64,000 nucleotides of DNA from Myxococcales bacterium (GTDB lineage: Bacteria; Myxococcota_A; Polyangia; Polyangiales; JAFGIB01), in NCBI GenBank assembly GCA_029880325.1, contig JAOUOP010000011.1, positions 100,795 to 164,794 on the forward strand, in the 5' to 3' direction. The notes beneath the pieces are model-generated. The model saw only the letters and a list, made by a program, of their open reading frames with translations. It was not told the origin of the DNA and ran no database searches. The position numbers and the translations under genes were made by a program. Numbering within the stretch: the stretch's first letter is position 1; each line of letters starts with the position of its first letter. Below, in pieces: positions 39,880 through 47,616 of the stretch.

Positions 39880-40780
39880 GCGCGGCCAGGGCGAGCAGCA
39901 AGCCGGGCCGCAGGCCCAGCGGGCTGCGCGCGGCGCTGCCCTCGGCACCCGGAGCCAGCACCGCGCAGCTGTCGGCATCGAAGCAGCGCGCGGTGAAGCC
40001 TCCGATCGGCGCGTAGTCGACGGCCTTGCACGCCAGGTGCTGCTCGCCGGCGCCGAAGGTCTCGCAGATGCCGGCCACATCGTCGCTGGTCAGGAAGCGC
40101 TTGCGGATCTCGCCCAGCTCCGCCTCGCCGTGCATGGCCGCGGTGGGCACCGGCGTGTGTCCGAGGCCCAGGAAGTGCCCGGCCTCGTGGGTGACCACGT
40201 TTTGCAGGTCGAACTGCCCTTCTGGGCAGGGTCCGTCGCAGATCGACAGCTCGCCCATGGTCTCGTTGATCTGCATGTCGGCGTCGAAGATCTGCCCGCT
40301 CTCGGGGGAGTGGAAGATCAGGGTCAGGCCGAAGGCCTCCGCGGGCAGCCCGCGCTCGGTCCAATCCTCGACGAAGATGATGCTGTTGGTGTTCTTGTCG
40401 CGGGGGGCGTGCTCGGGGCTGCCGCACTCCGAGAGCCCCTCGGTCTGGCGCAGATCCAGGTCGAGGGGGCCGTCTTCGCACTCGACCTGGCTCCAGGTCT
40501 GAAACGAGCGGTCGACGGTATCGCGCAGCTCCGAAAGCGACGGCACCTGCTTGCTGCGCTCGACCACGGAGTAGCTGATGCAGGCGCGCTGCCAGGAAAG
40601 CGGGCTGCCGCCCTCGGGGCATTGTGAGACCGAGCGCTCGGCCAGGGGCCTGTCGGTGGTCAGGCGGCAATAGGCGCCGGTCGTGGCCGGCCACAGGCCG
40701 CAGGCCACGAGCGCGGCTGTGGTCAGTGCGGGCAGCGCCGCGCGGCCGGGCCTGGGAAGCTGTCCAGCGGTGTCGATCAC
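39818..40780 (-). CDS. Matrixin-like secreted zinc metalloprotease
   Basis: The 320-residue protein has a signal peptide, about eight cysteines, and a metzincin zinc motif HEAGHFLGLGH (~195-205) followed by a Met-turn-like AAMHGE. These mark a matrixin/astacin-type protease. The C-terminus has a hydrophobic segment (GLLLALAALTW) followed by an Arg-rich end, reminiscent of MYXO-CTERM-type sorting tails but without the close cysteine. It is last of four genes that each overlap by ATGA. Its 3' end overlaps the DUF3347 gene. Confidence 0.82.
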   Translation of the reverse strand: MIDTAGQLPRPGRAALPALTTAALVACGLWPATTGAYCRLTTDRPLAERSVSQCPEGGSPLSWQRACISYSVVERSKQVPSLSELRDTVDRSFQTWSQVECEDGPLDLDLRQTEGLSECGSPEHAPRDKNTNSIIFVEDWTERGLPAEAFGLTLIFHSPESGQIFDADMQINETMGELSICDGPCPEGQFDLQNVVTHEAGHFLGLGHTPVPTAAMHGEAELGEIRKRFLTSDDVAGICETFGAGEQHLACKAVDYAPIGGFTARCFDADSCAVLAPGAEGSAARSPLGLRPGLLLALAALTWRAAGGRRWRRWRRRRRR

Positions 40781-41460
40781 CGCGGGGGAGATCCGTCACT
40801 GCCCCCCCGCTCGGCGGCGATCAATGCGCTGATCTGTCCGCGCAGGGTGGAAAGCGGCAGCGGCTGCGCCAGTGCCGGACCGGCGCTGACCAGGCGATCG
40901 TCCTCGATGTGCATCAGCGCCGCCCCCTGGCCGCCCGGAATCACCATGGGTTCGGCCTGCTCCATGGCGATCGGCATCACGCCCTGGGACATGCCGACGC
41001 AGTTGAGTTCGCCGGTCGAGGGATTGAGGCGCAGAAAGACCAGGGCCCGCTCGCCCAGGCTGAAGGTGGCCTCCCCCGGGACCTGCATGGCCAGGTCCCC
41101 GATGCGGCCGCCCAGGCGCGTCACCACCAGCGTGCTGCCGACGGCGGCGCCGCCGCGCAGGCTCTCGTGCACCTCAAGGCTGACGTCGGTCACGATGGTG
41201 CGGCGGCGGTACTGCTGCCGGCTGCTGCGCTCGCGGGCGGTGGCGACCACGATCAGATCCGAGCGCTTGACCAACTCGGCCAGGTCCAGGGCTTGCACGA
41301 CGCTGGCCTGGGCGGGTGACGCCAGGGGGACGGCGAGCACGGCGGTGGCGAGCAGGGCGGGGCCGAGCAGCGGGGCGGTCGTCAGGCCGAGCCATGGGGC
41401 CAGGCCGCACCACGGAAAGCGGCCCTTGCGCGGGGATTTCGAGCGTGCGTCGTCGTTCAT
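40777..41460 (-). CDS. Exported protein of unknown function
   Basis: From ATG 41460, which overlaps the MauE stop, the protein has a basic start and a long hydrophobic signal region (~20-45) ending near ASPAQA. The mature domain of about 180 residues has regular beta strands (DLIVVATARERSSR, TIVTDVSLEVHESLRG). This pattern is shared by small secreted proteins that occur beside matrixin-like proteases in Myxococcota. No catalytic motif is visible. The start of the following protease gene overlaps its stop. Confidence 0.72.
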   Translation of the reverse strand: MNDDARSKSPRKGRFPWCGLAPWLGLTTAPLLGPALLATAVLAVPLASPAQASVVQALDLAELVKRSDLIVVATARERSSRQQYRRRTIVTDVSLEVHESLRGGAAVGSTLVVTRLGGRIGDLAMQVPGEATFSLGERALVFLRLNPSTGELNCVGMSQGVMPIAMEQAEPMVIPGGQGAALMHIEDDRLVSAGPALAQPLPLSTLRGQISALIAAERGGSDGSPPR

Positions 41461-41957
41461 GTGGCTCCGTGCGAGCGCGCGCCCGCGCGTGCCGGCGCCG
41501 GCCGCAACCACAGCCACAGCGCGGGCGCCGCGAGGGCGACGTCGATCCCCACCTTAGCCCAACTCACCTGACTTTCGACACCCGCCCCGAAGCAACCGCA
41601 ATTGAGGTCGATGCCGCGCAGCTTGGCCTGGGCCATGGCGGCGGCGAAGGCCAGCAGCAGCGCGCCGGCCAGGGCGCCGCCGCCGGCCAGGTGGGAGCGC
41701 GAGAGCAGGGCCGCGCCGACCACCAGCTCGAGCACCGGCAAAAGCAGCGCCGCGGGGCCGGCCAGGGCCTCGGGCAGCAGCCGGTAGTTCGCGATGTCGG
41801 TGGCCAGGGCACCCGGATCGGCGAGCTTGGTGACCCCTGTGTAGAGGAAGATCCCAGAAAGCAGCAGGCGCGCCAGTCCGTGGGCGAGGGCAAAGGCCCC
41901 TGCCGCCGAAGCGCCGGAGTGGTCGGTGGTGGGCGCCGGCCGGCTCGCGCTGCTCAT
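41457..41957 (-). CDS. MauE/DoxX-type membrane protein
   Basis: The 166-residue protein has four membrane segments and the family start ARLLLSGIFLYTGVTKLADP. A CGCFG motif lies in the third loop region (DLNCGCFG), as in MauE/DoxD-type membrane proteins that serve disulfide or quinone chemistry. Both neighbours overlap by ATGA. A role in maturing the disulfides of the cysteine-rich protease downstream is an inference. Confidence 0.82.
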   Translation of the reverse strand: MSSASRPAPTTDHSGASAAGAFALAHGLARLLLSGIFLYTGVTKLADPGALATDIANYRLLPEALAGPAALLLPVLELVVGAALLSRSHLAGGGALAGALLLAFAAAMAQAKLRGIDLNCGCFGAGVESQVSWAKVGIDVALAAPALWLWLRPAPARAGARSHGAT

Positions 41958-42463
41958 CGCGGCCCCTCGCAGTGGTGGCACAGGCCGGACTCGGCAGGGT
42001 AGGCGTTGTCGAGCCAGCTGGGCATGCCGCCCTCGAGCACGCGTACGTCGGCCAGGCCGGCGGCCGTGAGCTGGCTGGCGATCCGAAGCGAGCGCTCGCA
42101 TTGGCTGTCGGCGTCGCAGTAGGTCACCACCGTGGGCGCGCCCCGCAGGGCGGTCAGCAGGGAGGCGTCGGGCTCGCCCGCCTCCGGCGGAATGTGCAGC
42201 GAGCCGGCCACGTGCCCGGCCTCGAAGTCCCCGCGGCTGCGGCAGTCGACGAAGGTCGCGGCCCCCCGATCGGCCAGGGCCCGGGCCTCGCGCTGACTGA
42301 CCCAGCGCACCTCGGCCGCCAGCGCCGGGTCCCCTGCGCCACAGGCGGCGGCCCCCTCCAGCTCGGGTGGAGCGGTGCTCGGCAGCCCCCTCAGGGCGCC
42401 CAAAATCAGGGCGCCGAGGACTGACACTGCGCAAATTCTCAGGATTTGAGCCACTGCCGGCAT
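41954..42463 (-). CDS. Exported rhodanese-like sulfurtransferase
   Basis: The 169-residue protein has an N-terminal membrane anchor or signal (~5-25) and a rhodanese domain with VDCRSRGDFEAGHVAGSLHIP (~72-92). The catalytic loop is YCDADSQCERS (~120), with a second cysteine in the loop. The start could also be a GTG three codons later. It begins the four-gene cassette and is divergent from the TRAP operon, sharing a 14-bp inverted repeat in the 119-bp gap. Confidence 0.85.
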   Translation of the reverse strand: MPAVAQILRICAVSVLGALILGALRGLPSTAPPELEGAAACGAGDPALAAEVRWVSQREARALADRGAATFVDCRSRGDFEAGHVAGSLHIPPEAGEPDASLLTALRGAPTVVTYCDADSQCERSLRIASQLTAAGLADVRVLEGGMPSWLDNAYPAESGLCHHCEGPR

Positions 42464-42475
42464 CGGGCGACACCA

Positions 42476-42574
42476 GGGCTGTCAACGCGCCTGCGACCCA
42501 TCATGGCATGAAGCCCGCTGGGTGCCAGTGATGACAGGGTCCGCGTTGACAGCCCCATGACGGACGAATATCAA
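42476..42574 (+). promoter_or_regulatory. Promoter of the TRAP operon with a 14-bp inverted repeat
   Basis: A sigma-70-like promoter ttgaca (42546-42551), a 17-bp spacer and tatcaa (42569-42574) precede the TatT gene. The -35 lies inside the right arm of a perfect 14-bp inverted repeat, gggctgtcaacgcg (42476-42489) and its complement (42542-42555). The left arm presents the same ttgaca on the minus strand towards the rhodanese cassette. A dimeric regulator could bind both arms. Confidence 0.6.
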
Positions 42575-42582
42575 GGGCGGCC

Positions 42583-43512
42583 ATGATAGGGAATCGTTTG
42601 GTTGCGTGCGCCCTGCTGGGGCTTTCCTTGGTGCTCGGCGGCTGCAATCTGCAGGCGCTGCTGATCCGCGGCACCGTCGACAGCACCGCGGAGTTCTCCG
42701 AGGAGAAGGCCACCCAACTGGCCGACCCCACGATGGTAGGGCCGGTGATCGCGGCCGGCACCGTGACCAACGAGGGCCTGCTCTACTTCGTCGACGACTA
42801 CGAGCCGCTGCTTTTGGGCACCATCTTCTCCAACGTCGCCTACGGTGTCGGCTGGCTTTTGGCCGAGTCGCACCAGGCCGAAATCGAAGGCAACTTCGAC
42901 AAGGCCGAGGAGATCAACGGCCGCGCCGGTCTGCTTTTTGCCCGTGCGCTTTACTACACCAAGCGCATGTTGCGGCTTCGGGATCCGGGGTTCGACGCGG
43001 CGGTGGCCAGCGGCACGGCGGACTTCTCGAGGTGGGTGGACGAGAACTTTTACGAGGAAGAAGACGCCAACGCCCTGTTGACCGCCGGCATGGCCTATCT
43101 GGTCGCGATGATCGAGTCCGAGGAGGGTCTGGCCGCTGCCGTCGACCTGCCCTACGCGCGTTACATGATCGAGCGTTCCATCGAACTCGATCCCGAACTC
43201 AACGGTGGCCAGGGCCTGATGATGATCGGCGTCATGGAGTGCACCATGCCCGCCATGCTCGGCGGTCGCCCCAAGGTCGGTCTGGCGATGATGGAGAAGG
43301 CCGCCAAGATGGAAAACCGCGGCAACCACGGCATCCTGGTGGCCATGGCCGAGCGCTGCGCGGTGGCGCTGCAGGATCGCAAAATGTTCAAGTCCCTCCT
43401 GATGGAGGTGATCGAGGCGGGTGACGTCGAGGAATACCGACTTCCGAACAAGTTAGCCCGCCATCAGGCCGAGCGCCTGCTCAAGCAGATCGACGAGTTC
43501 TTCTACGACTGA
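42583..43512 (+). CDS. TatT-type TPR lipoprotein of a TRAP transporter
   Basis: The 309-residue protein has a lipobox LVLGGC and an all-helical body. It matches the T component (TatT, first described in Treponema) that associates with the substrate-binding protein of some TRAP transporters. Family-like segments include LLFARALYYTKRMLRLRDPGF (~125) and the repeated helical pairs to the C-terminus. It lies 150 bp before the dctQ gene. The substrate is unknown, though lipophilic carboxylates are suspected for the family. Confidence 0.85.
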   Translation: MIGNRLVACALLGLSLVLGGCNLQALLIRGTVDSTAEFSEEKATQLADPTMVGPVIAAGTVTNEGLLYFVDDYEPLLLGTIFSNVAYGVGWLLAESHQAEIEGNFDKAEEINGRAGLLFARALYYTKRMLRLRDPGFDAAVASGTADFSRWVDENFYEEEDANALLTAGMAYLVAMIESEEGLAAAVDLPYARYMIERSIELDPELNGGQGLMMIGVMECTMPAMLGGRPKVGLAMMEKAAKMENRGNHGILVAMAERCAVALQDRKMFKSLLMEVIEAGDVEEYRLPNKLARHQAERLLKQIDEFFYD

Positions 43513-43662
43513 TCGCTGCTTTGTGAGCGCTGCGTTGCCGGGCTTGTCCGGCTGTGCTCGTCGCTTGCGGCCCGGTCTCCCGATGGGGTCGCCGCTGTGC
43601 TCGCTCAACCTGCAACTCCCTAATGACGAGCCAACGTGTCGGCACCGACGAGAATAGCTGCC

Positions 43663-44463
43663 ATGAACGAAACCTTACGTCGCATCGACCGCGCCTGGGC
43701 GCGCGGTGAAGGCTGGCTTACAGTCGGCGTCCTGATCCTGATGGTTCTGGTCGCGGGCTTTCAGGCCTTCATCCGCAATCTCACGCGCTGGGATATCCAG
43801 TGGGCCAACGAGATGCTCACCGACATCGAGTGGGCCGACTCGCTCTTGCGCAAGGGAACGCTGTGGCTGGCGTTTCTGGGGGCCTCGCTGGCCACCCACA
43901 AGCACAAGCACATCGGCATCGACATCCTGCTTCGCATCGCGCCGGCGCGTGCCAAGTACACGATGCTCGCCATCAGCGGTGTGCTGGCCGGCGCCATCAC
44001 GTTGGGGCTGACCTATTCGTTTTCCAGCGCGGTGTATCTGAACCTCACCGAGCGGCCCATCGAGTACGAGATGCTCGGCGAGGGCGGCTCGATGCATGTC
44101 TGCGATGCCAGCGACAAGCAGGTCGCGGCCCTCGAGGACTTCGACAAGCCCGCCTATTTCTGCGCCTTCCGCTCGGTGCTTGGGGCGCTAAGCGTGCCGG
44201 CCGAGACGCCGGGCGCTGCCTTTCAGCTGATCGTGCCGCTGATGTTCTTCGCCGTCAGCCTGCGCCTCTTCGCCCAGGGCATCCACGCGGCCACCGTCCT
44301 GTCGGGAGGTGATACCGCCATCGCCGCTGCCGAGGCGGAGGAACGAAGACGCTTGCAGGCGCAACAACAGTCGGTCAGGCCTCCAGAGCCCGACGGCACG
44401 GCTTCCGACGACTCCGAAGCGGACTCCGAAGCTGCCAGCGATAAGGAAGGGGGCCAGTCGTGA
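43663..44463 (+). CDS. dctQ: TRAP transporter small permease subunit DctQ
   Basis: ATG 43663 gives a protein of about 266 residues with four membrane segments and the family pattern VLILMVLVAGFQAFIRN and GASLATHKHKHIGIDIL (~70-86), where the ELxxHxxxD-like charged cluster is expected. The C-terminus is extended by a hydrophilic Glu/Ala/Ser-rich tail (~225-266). It is the membrane partner of DctM, whose start overlaps its stop as GTGA. Confidence 0.9.
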   Translation: MNETLRRIDRAWARGEGWLTVGVLILMVLVAGFQAFIRNLTRWDIQWANEMLTDIEWADSLLRKGTLWLAFLGASLATHKHKHIGIDILLRIAPARAKYTMLAISGVLAGAITLGLTYSFSSAVYLNLTERPIEYEMLGEGGSMHVCDASDKQVAALEDFDKPAYFCAFRSVLGALSVPAETPGAAFQLIVPLMFFAVSLRLFAQGIHAATVLSGGDTAIAAAEAEERRRLQAQQQSVRPPEPDGTASDDSEADSEAASDKEGGQS

Positions 44464-45980
44464 TCGTATTTGTCGGCTTGATTCTGCTGGCGCTGCTGGG
44501 CGCTCCGCTCTTCAGCCTCTTCGGTGCAGCGTCGATGGCGCTCTTCCTGGGCATGCCCGAGGGCACCTGGGCGTCGGTCGCCATCGACGTTTTCAGCGCC
44601 AAGTTTGCCGAGAGCCCCACGCTGATGACCATTCCGCTGTTTACCTTCGCTGGCTATCTGCTAGCGGAGGCGGGCACGCCGCAGCGTCTGGTGGCGCTGT
44701 CGCGGGCCTGGCTCGGCTGGATGCCGGGTGGTCTGGCGCTGGTCTGTCTGATGATGTCGGCCTTTTTCACCACCTTCACCGGTGGTAGCGGCATCACCAT
44801 CGTGGCCGTCGGCGGCCTGCTGTTGCCGGCGCTGGTCAGCGAGAAGTACCCCGAGGACTTCTCCATGGGCCTGGTCACCACCGGTGGCTCGCTCGGTCTT
44901 CTTTTTCCGCCCAGTGTGCCGCTGATTCTCTACGGCATCGTCGCCGGTCTGGTGATCGACAAGGTGCTGGTGGCGGGCATCCTGCCGGGCATCGTCGTGG
45001 TCTTCGTCTTGGCCATCTACGGCGCCATCGTGGGCATCCGTGGCGGCGTCGCGCGCCGGGGCTTCGCGATGAGCGAAGCGCTTCAGACCCTGTGGGCGGC
45101 CAAGTGGGAGATCGCGATTCCCATCGTCTTGCTCGGCGGTTTCGCCACCGGCGTCCTGCGTCTGCACGAGGCCTCGGCTTTCACCGCCGTCTACGTGCTC
45201 TTCATCGAGGTCTTCGTCTACCGCGACATCAACGTGCGCAAGGACCTGCCCGGCATCGTGGTCGAGTCGATGACCCTGGTCGGCGCCATCCTGGCGATCA
45301 TGGCCACGGCCATCGGCTTCAACAGCTGGATGATCCAGGCCCAGATCCCGACGCAGCTTTTGGCTTGGATGGAGTCGATCGTCTCCTCGCAGGTGGTCTT
45401 TCTGCTGACCCTCAACGTGTTCCTGCTGGTCGTGGGCATGTTGATGGACATCTTCACCGCGGTCGTGGTTGTGGTGCCGCTGATCCTGCCGATGGCCTAC
45501 GCCTACGACGTCGATCCCTACCACCTGGCGATCATCTTCCTGCTGAACCTCGAGATCGGCTACCTGACGCCCCCGGTCGGTATCAACCTCTTCATCTCCT
45601 CGATTCGCTTCGGCAAACCGGTCACCTATCTCTACCGCGCGGTGCTGCCCTTCATCGGCATCCTGCTGGTGACACTGCTGATCGTTTCCTACATTCCCAT
45701 CATCACCACCTGGTTGCCCGACCAACTCTCAGTGGAAGATGAAGTGCGCTCGCTGGGCGGCGGCTACGTGGCCGAAGACTCCTTCGGCGACGAGGACGAC
45801 GAGATGCCGATGCAGCCGCCCGACGGTGGTGTCGACGATTTCTGGGGCGACGACGATGACGATGACGCCAAGGACGGCGGCGCCGACGCGGCGGTCGATG
45901 GTGGCAAGGCGGGCGGCGGCGACGAGTTCGGGCTGACCGAAGAGGAAGAGCGCGAAATCGAGGGCTTGCCCGACAACTGA
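44460..45980 (+). CDS. dctM: TRAP transporter large permease subunit DctM
   Basis: The GTG at 44460 overlaps dctQ. The body of about 430 residues is a classical DctM with about 11-12 membrane segments and hallmark motifs FTTFTGGSGITIVAVGGLLLP (~100-120), GSLGLLFPPSVPLILYG (~140), and the late LNLEIGYLTPPVGINLF (~362-378). After the membrane part it has an unusual acidic tail of about 75 residues (DDFWGDDDDDDAKDGG). A gene for the substrate-binding protein is not adjacent. Confidence 0.95.
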   Translation: MIVFVGLILLALLGAPLFSLFGAASMALFLGMPEGTWASVAIDVFSAKFAESPTLMTIPLFTFAGYLLAEAGTPQRLVALSRAWLGWMPGGLALVCLMMSAFFTTFTGGSGITIVAVGGLLLPALVSEKYPEDFSMGLVTTGGSLGLLFPPSVPLILYGIVAGLVIDKVLVAGILPGIVVVFVLAIYGAIVGIRGGVARRGFAMSEALQTLWAAKWEIAIPIVLLGGFATGVLRLHEASAFTAVYVLFIEVFVYRDINVRKDLPGIVVESMTLVGAILAIMATAIGFNSWMIQAQIPTQLLAWMESIVSSQVVFLLTLNVFLLVVGMLMDIFTAVVVVVPLILPMAYAYDVDPYHLAIIFLLNLEIGYLTPPVGINLFISSIRFGKPVTYLYRAVLPFIGILLVTLLIVSYIPIITTWLPDQLSVEDEVRSLGGGYVAEDSFGDEDDEMPMQPPDGGVDDFWGDDDDDDAKDGGADAAVDGGKAGGGDEFGLTEEEEREIEGLPDN

Positions 45981-46120
45981 AGCGTGAGTGCGGGCGTGGC
46001 GGGACGCACGGTGCGACGCGCCCGCGCCCGCCGTTGAAGCGTGAGCGCGGGCGTGGTGGGACGCGAGGTGCGACGCACCGTGCGACGCGCCCGCGCCCGC
46101 GCCCGCGATCGCCGTTGTGG
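45978..46120. repeat. Imperfect 57-bp direct repeat between convergent genes
   Basis: The segment tgaagcgtgagtgcgggcgt begins two copies, at 45978 and 46035. Both end in gcgcccgcgcccgc runs that can fold back on the gcgggcgtgg part. It lies between the 3' ends of dctM (plus) and the acidic protein gene (minus) and may serve as a two-way terminator. Confidence 0.6.
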
Positions 46121-46122
46121 AC

Positions 46123-47238
46123 TCAGTCGCCGTCGAGGTCAGAGAAGTCCGACTCGTCGACGACCACGTCTTCGCCCTCTGCATCGGCGGCGACGGGTTC
46201 GAGTTCCGGGTCGTCGGCGCCGTCCCAGCTGGCCCCATTGCGCGAGGCCGAAGTCTCGAAGCCGGCGTCGATGGCAGCCTCGAGGGAATGGGCCGAAGCT
46301 TCGGCGTCGCCGGCGATGTCGGCGCTGGCCAGGTTTTCCATCGCTGCGGGCGCGGCCCCGGCTGCCGTGGCTTGCGCCTGCGCAGCCGCATCGCGCGGGT
46401 GGGGCGCAGGTCCGACCAGCAGAGCGGGGTCGACGTCGGGCCAGGGGGGACGCTCGGGTACCGGCAGGCCGGAGCCGTTGTAGCGGAACAGTCCGGACGA
46501 AGCGCGCGCTTCGGGGCGCTGCGGTGGGACCGGCGCCCAGTGCACGCCCAGGGCCGGTCGCGTCAGGATGCCTGTGGGCATGAGTTCGGAGGTCAGCGAT
46601 GGCATCCCGGGCGGCGGTGCCGGCTCGGATTCGGCGGCGTAGGCCGCTGCGGGTTCGGCTTCGGCGGCATAGGCCGGCTCGGCGGCTTGCTCGAAGCCAT
46701 CGACCTCGAACGTGTCCTCGGTGACGGCCGGCTCCATCGGTGCGTCCATGGCTGGCGCATCGGCGTCGTCGGCCACATCTTGCTCGCTGACCAAGTAGGT
46801 CGTGGGTTCTTCCTCGAAGCCCTCGCTTTCACCGGCTTGGGCTTCTTCGGCCACGGGCGCTTCCTCGACGGCCTCTGGCTCGGGGGCCCCTGCGCTGTCG
46901 GCCGCCGGCTGCGCGTAGGCGGCGTTGCGCACCGTGACGATGTAGTCGTAGACCGGCTGCGAGCGCTCGTCGAAGTCCAGCGAGTCGAGCAGTGTCTCGA
47001 AGCGGCTCTCAGGGGGCACGGTATTGCCCTGGTCACTGACCTGGGCGGTACGTCCGCTGCCGGCGAAGGCCGGAGTGCCGTCGGCCAGCAGCACCACGAA
47101 GTTCACGCTGTCGCCCGCGGCGCACTCGTCGGCCAGCGGCACCAGCAGACGCTCGCCGTCGGCCCGGTTCATATAACCCTGAGCCAAGGCGGCGACATCG
47201 GGGAAGGCCGTGGCCACGGAATACAATTCGTCACTCAT
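46123..47238 (-). CDS. Acidic low-complexity protein with N-terminal PilZ-like domain
   Basis: ATG 47238 is chosen because the protein then begins with a compact domain of about 105 residues (VNFVVLLADGTPAFAGSGRTAQVSDQ). This resembles a PilZ-like domain found in Myxococcota multidomain proteins. The remaining 265 residues are Ala/Glu/Asp/Pro-rich, with repeated EPAYAAEAEP-type units, and end in a cluster of Asp residues. The gene overlaps the xseB stop by eight bases. Its function is unknown, and the PilZ-like assignment is by loose resemblance only. Confidence 0.6.
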   Translation of the reverse strand: MSDELYSVATAFPDVAALAQGYMNRADGERLLVPLADECAAGDSVNFVVLLADGTPAFAGSGRTAQVSDQGNTVPPESRFETLLDSLDFDERSQPVYDYIVTVRNAAYAQPAADSAGAPEPEAVEEAPVAEEAQAGESEGFEEEPTTYLVSEQDVADDADAPAMDAPMEPAVTEDTFEVDGFEQAAEPAYAAEAEPAAAYAAESEPAPPPGMPSLTSELMPTGILTRPALGVHWAPVPPQRPEARASSGLFRYNGSGLPVPERPPWPDVDPALLVGPAPHPRDAAAQAQATAAGAAPAAMENLASADIAGDAEASAHSLEAAIDAGFETSASRNGASWDGADDPELEPVAADAEGEDVVVDESDFSDLDGD

Positions 47239-47512
47239 CGTCGGCTCCCTCGTCATCGTCGGTTTCGAGCGCGCGGGTCTGGCCGCTGCCATCGTCGAGC
47301 AGGACCTCGATTCGCCGTTCGGCCTCGTCGAGGCGTAGATTGGCGAGTCGGGCCAGGGCCACGCCGCGCTCGAAGGCTTGCAGGGCTTCTTCGAGCGGCG
47401 CTTCACCCTCTTCGAGCTCGCCGACCACGCTCTCGAGCTTGGTGAGCAGGGCTTCGAAGGGCAGCTCCTTGTCCTTTTCGGCGCGGGCGTGACCGGCTTT
47501 GGGCTGTGGCAT
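47231..47512 (-). CDS. xseB: Exodeoxyribonuclease VII small subunit
   Basis: ATG 47512 follows a strong aggaga site. The 93-residue protein has the family core LPFEALLTKLESVVGELEEGEAPLEEALQAFERGVAL (~18-55), seen in short pieces such as LEEALQAFERG, and then an acidic tail. The small subunit binds XseA to form the nuclease that degrades single-stranded DNA. xseA is not in the window. Confidence 0.93.
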   Translation of the reverse strand: MPQPKAGHARAEKDKELPFEALLTKLESVVGELEEGEAPLEEALQAFERGVALARLANLRLDEAERRIEVLLDDGSGQTRALETDDDEGADDE

Positions 47513-47616
47513 CGGCTCTCCTACGGTCGCTGCGCCCGCGGGGCGCGCCGACGCGTGATTGCGCGTTAACGATGCCCGAGCGCGTCGTCGCTGGTCAACC
47601 ATGTGTGGCGGGGGCT

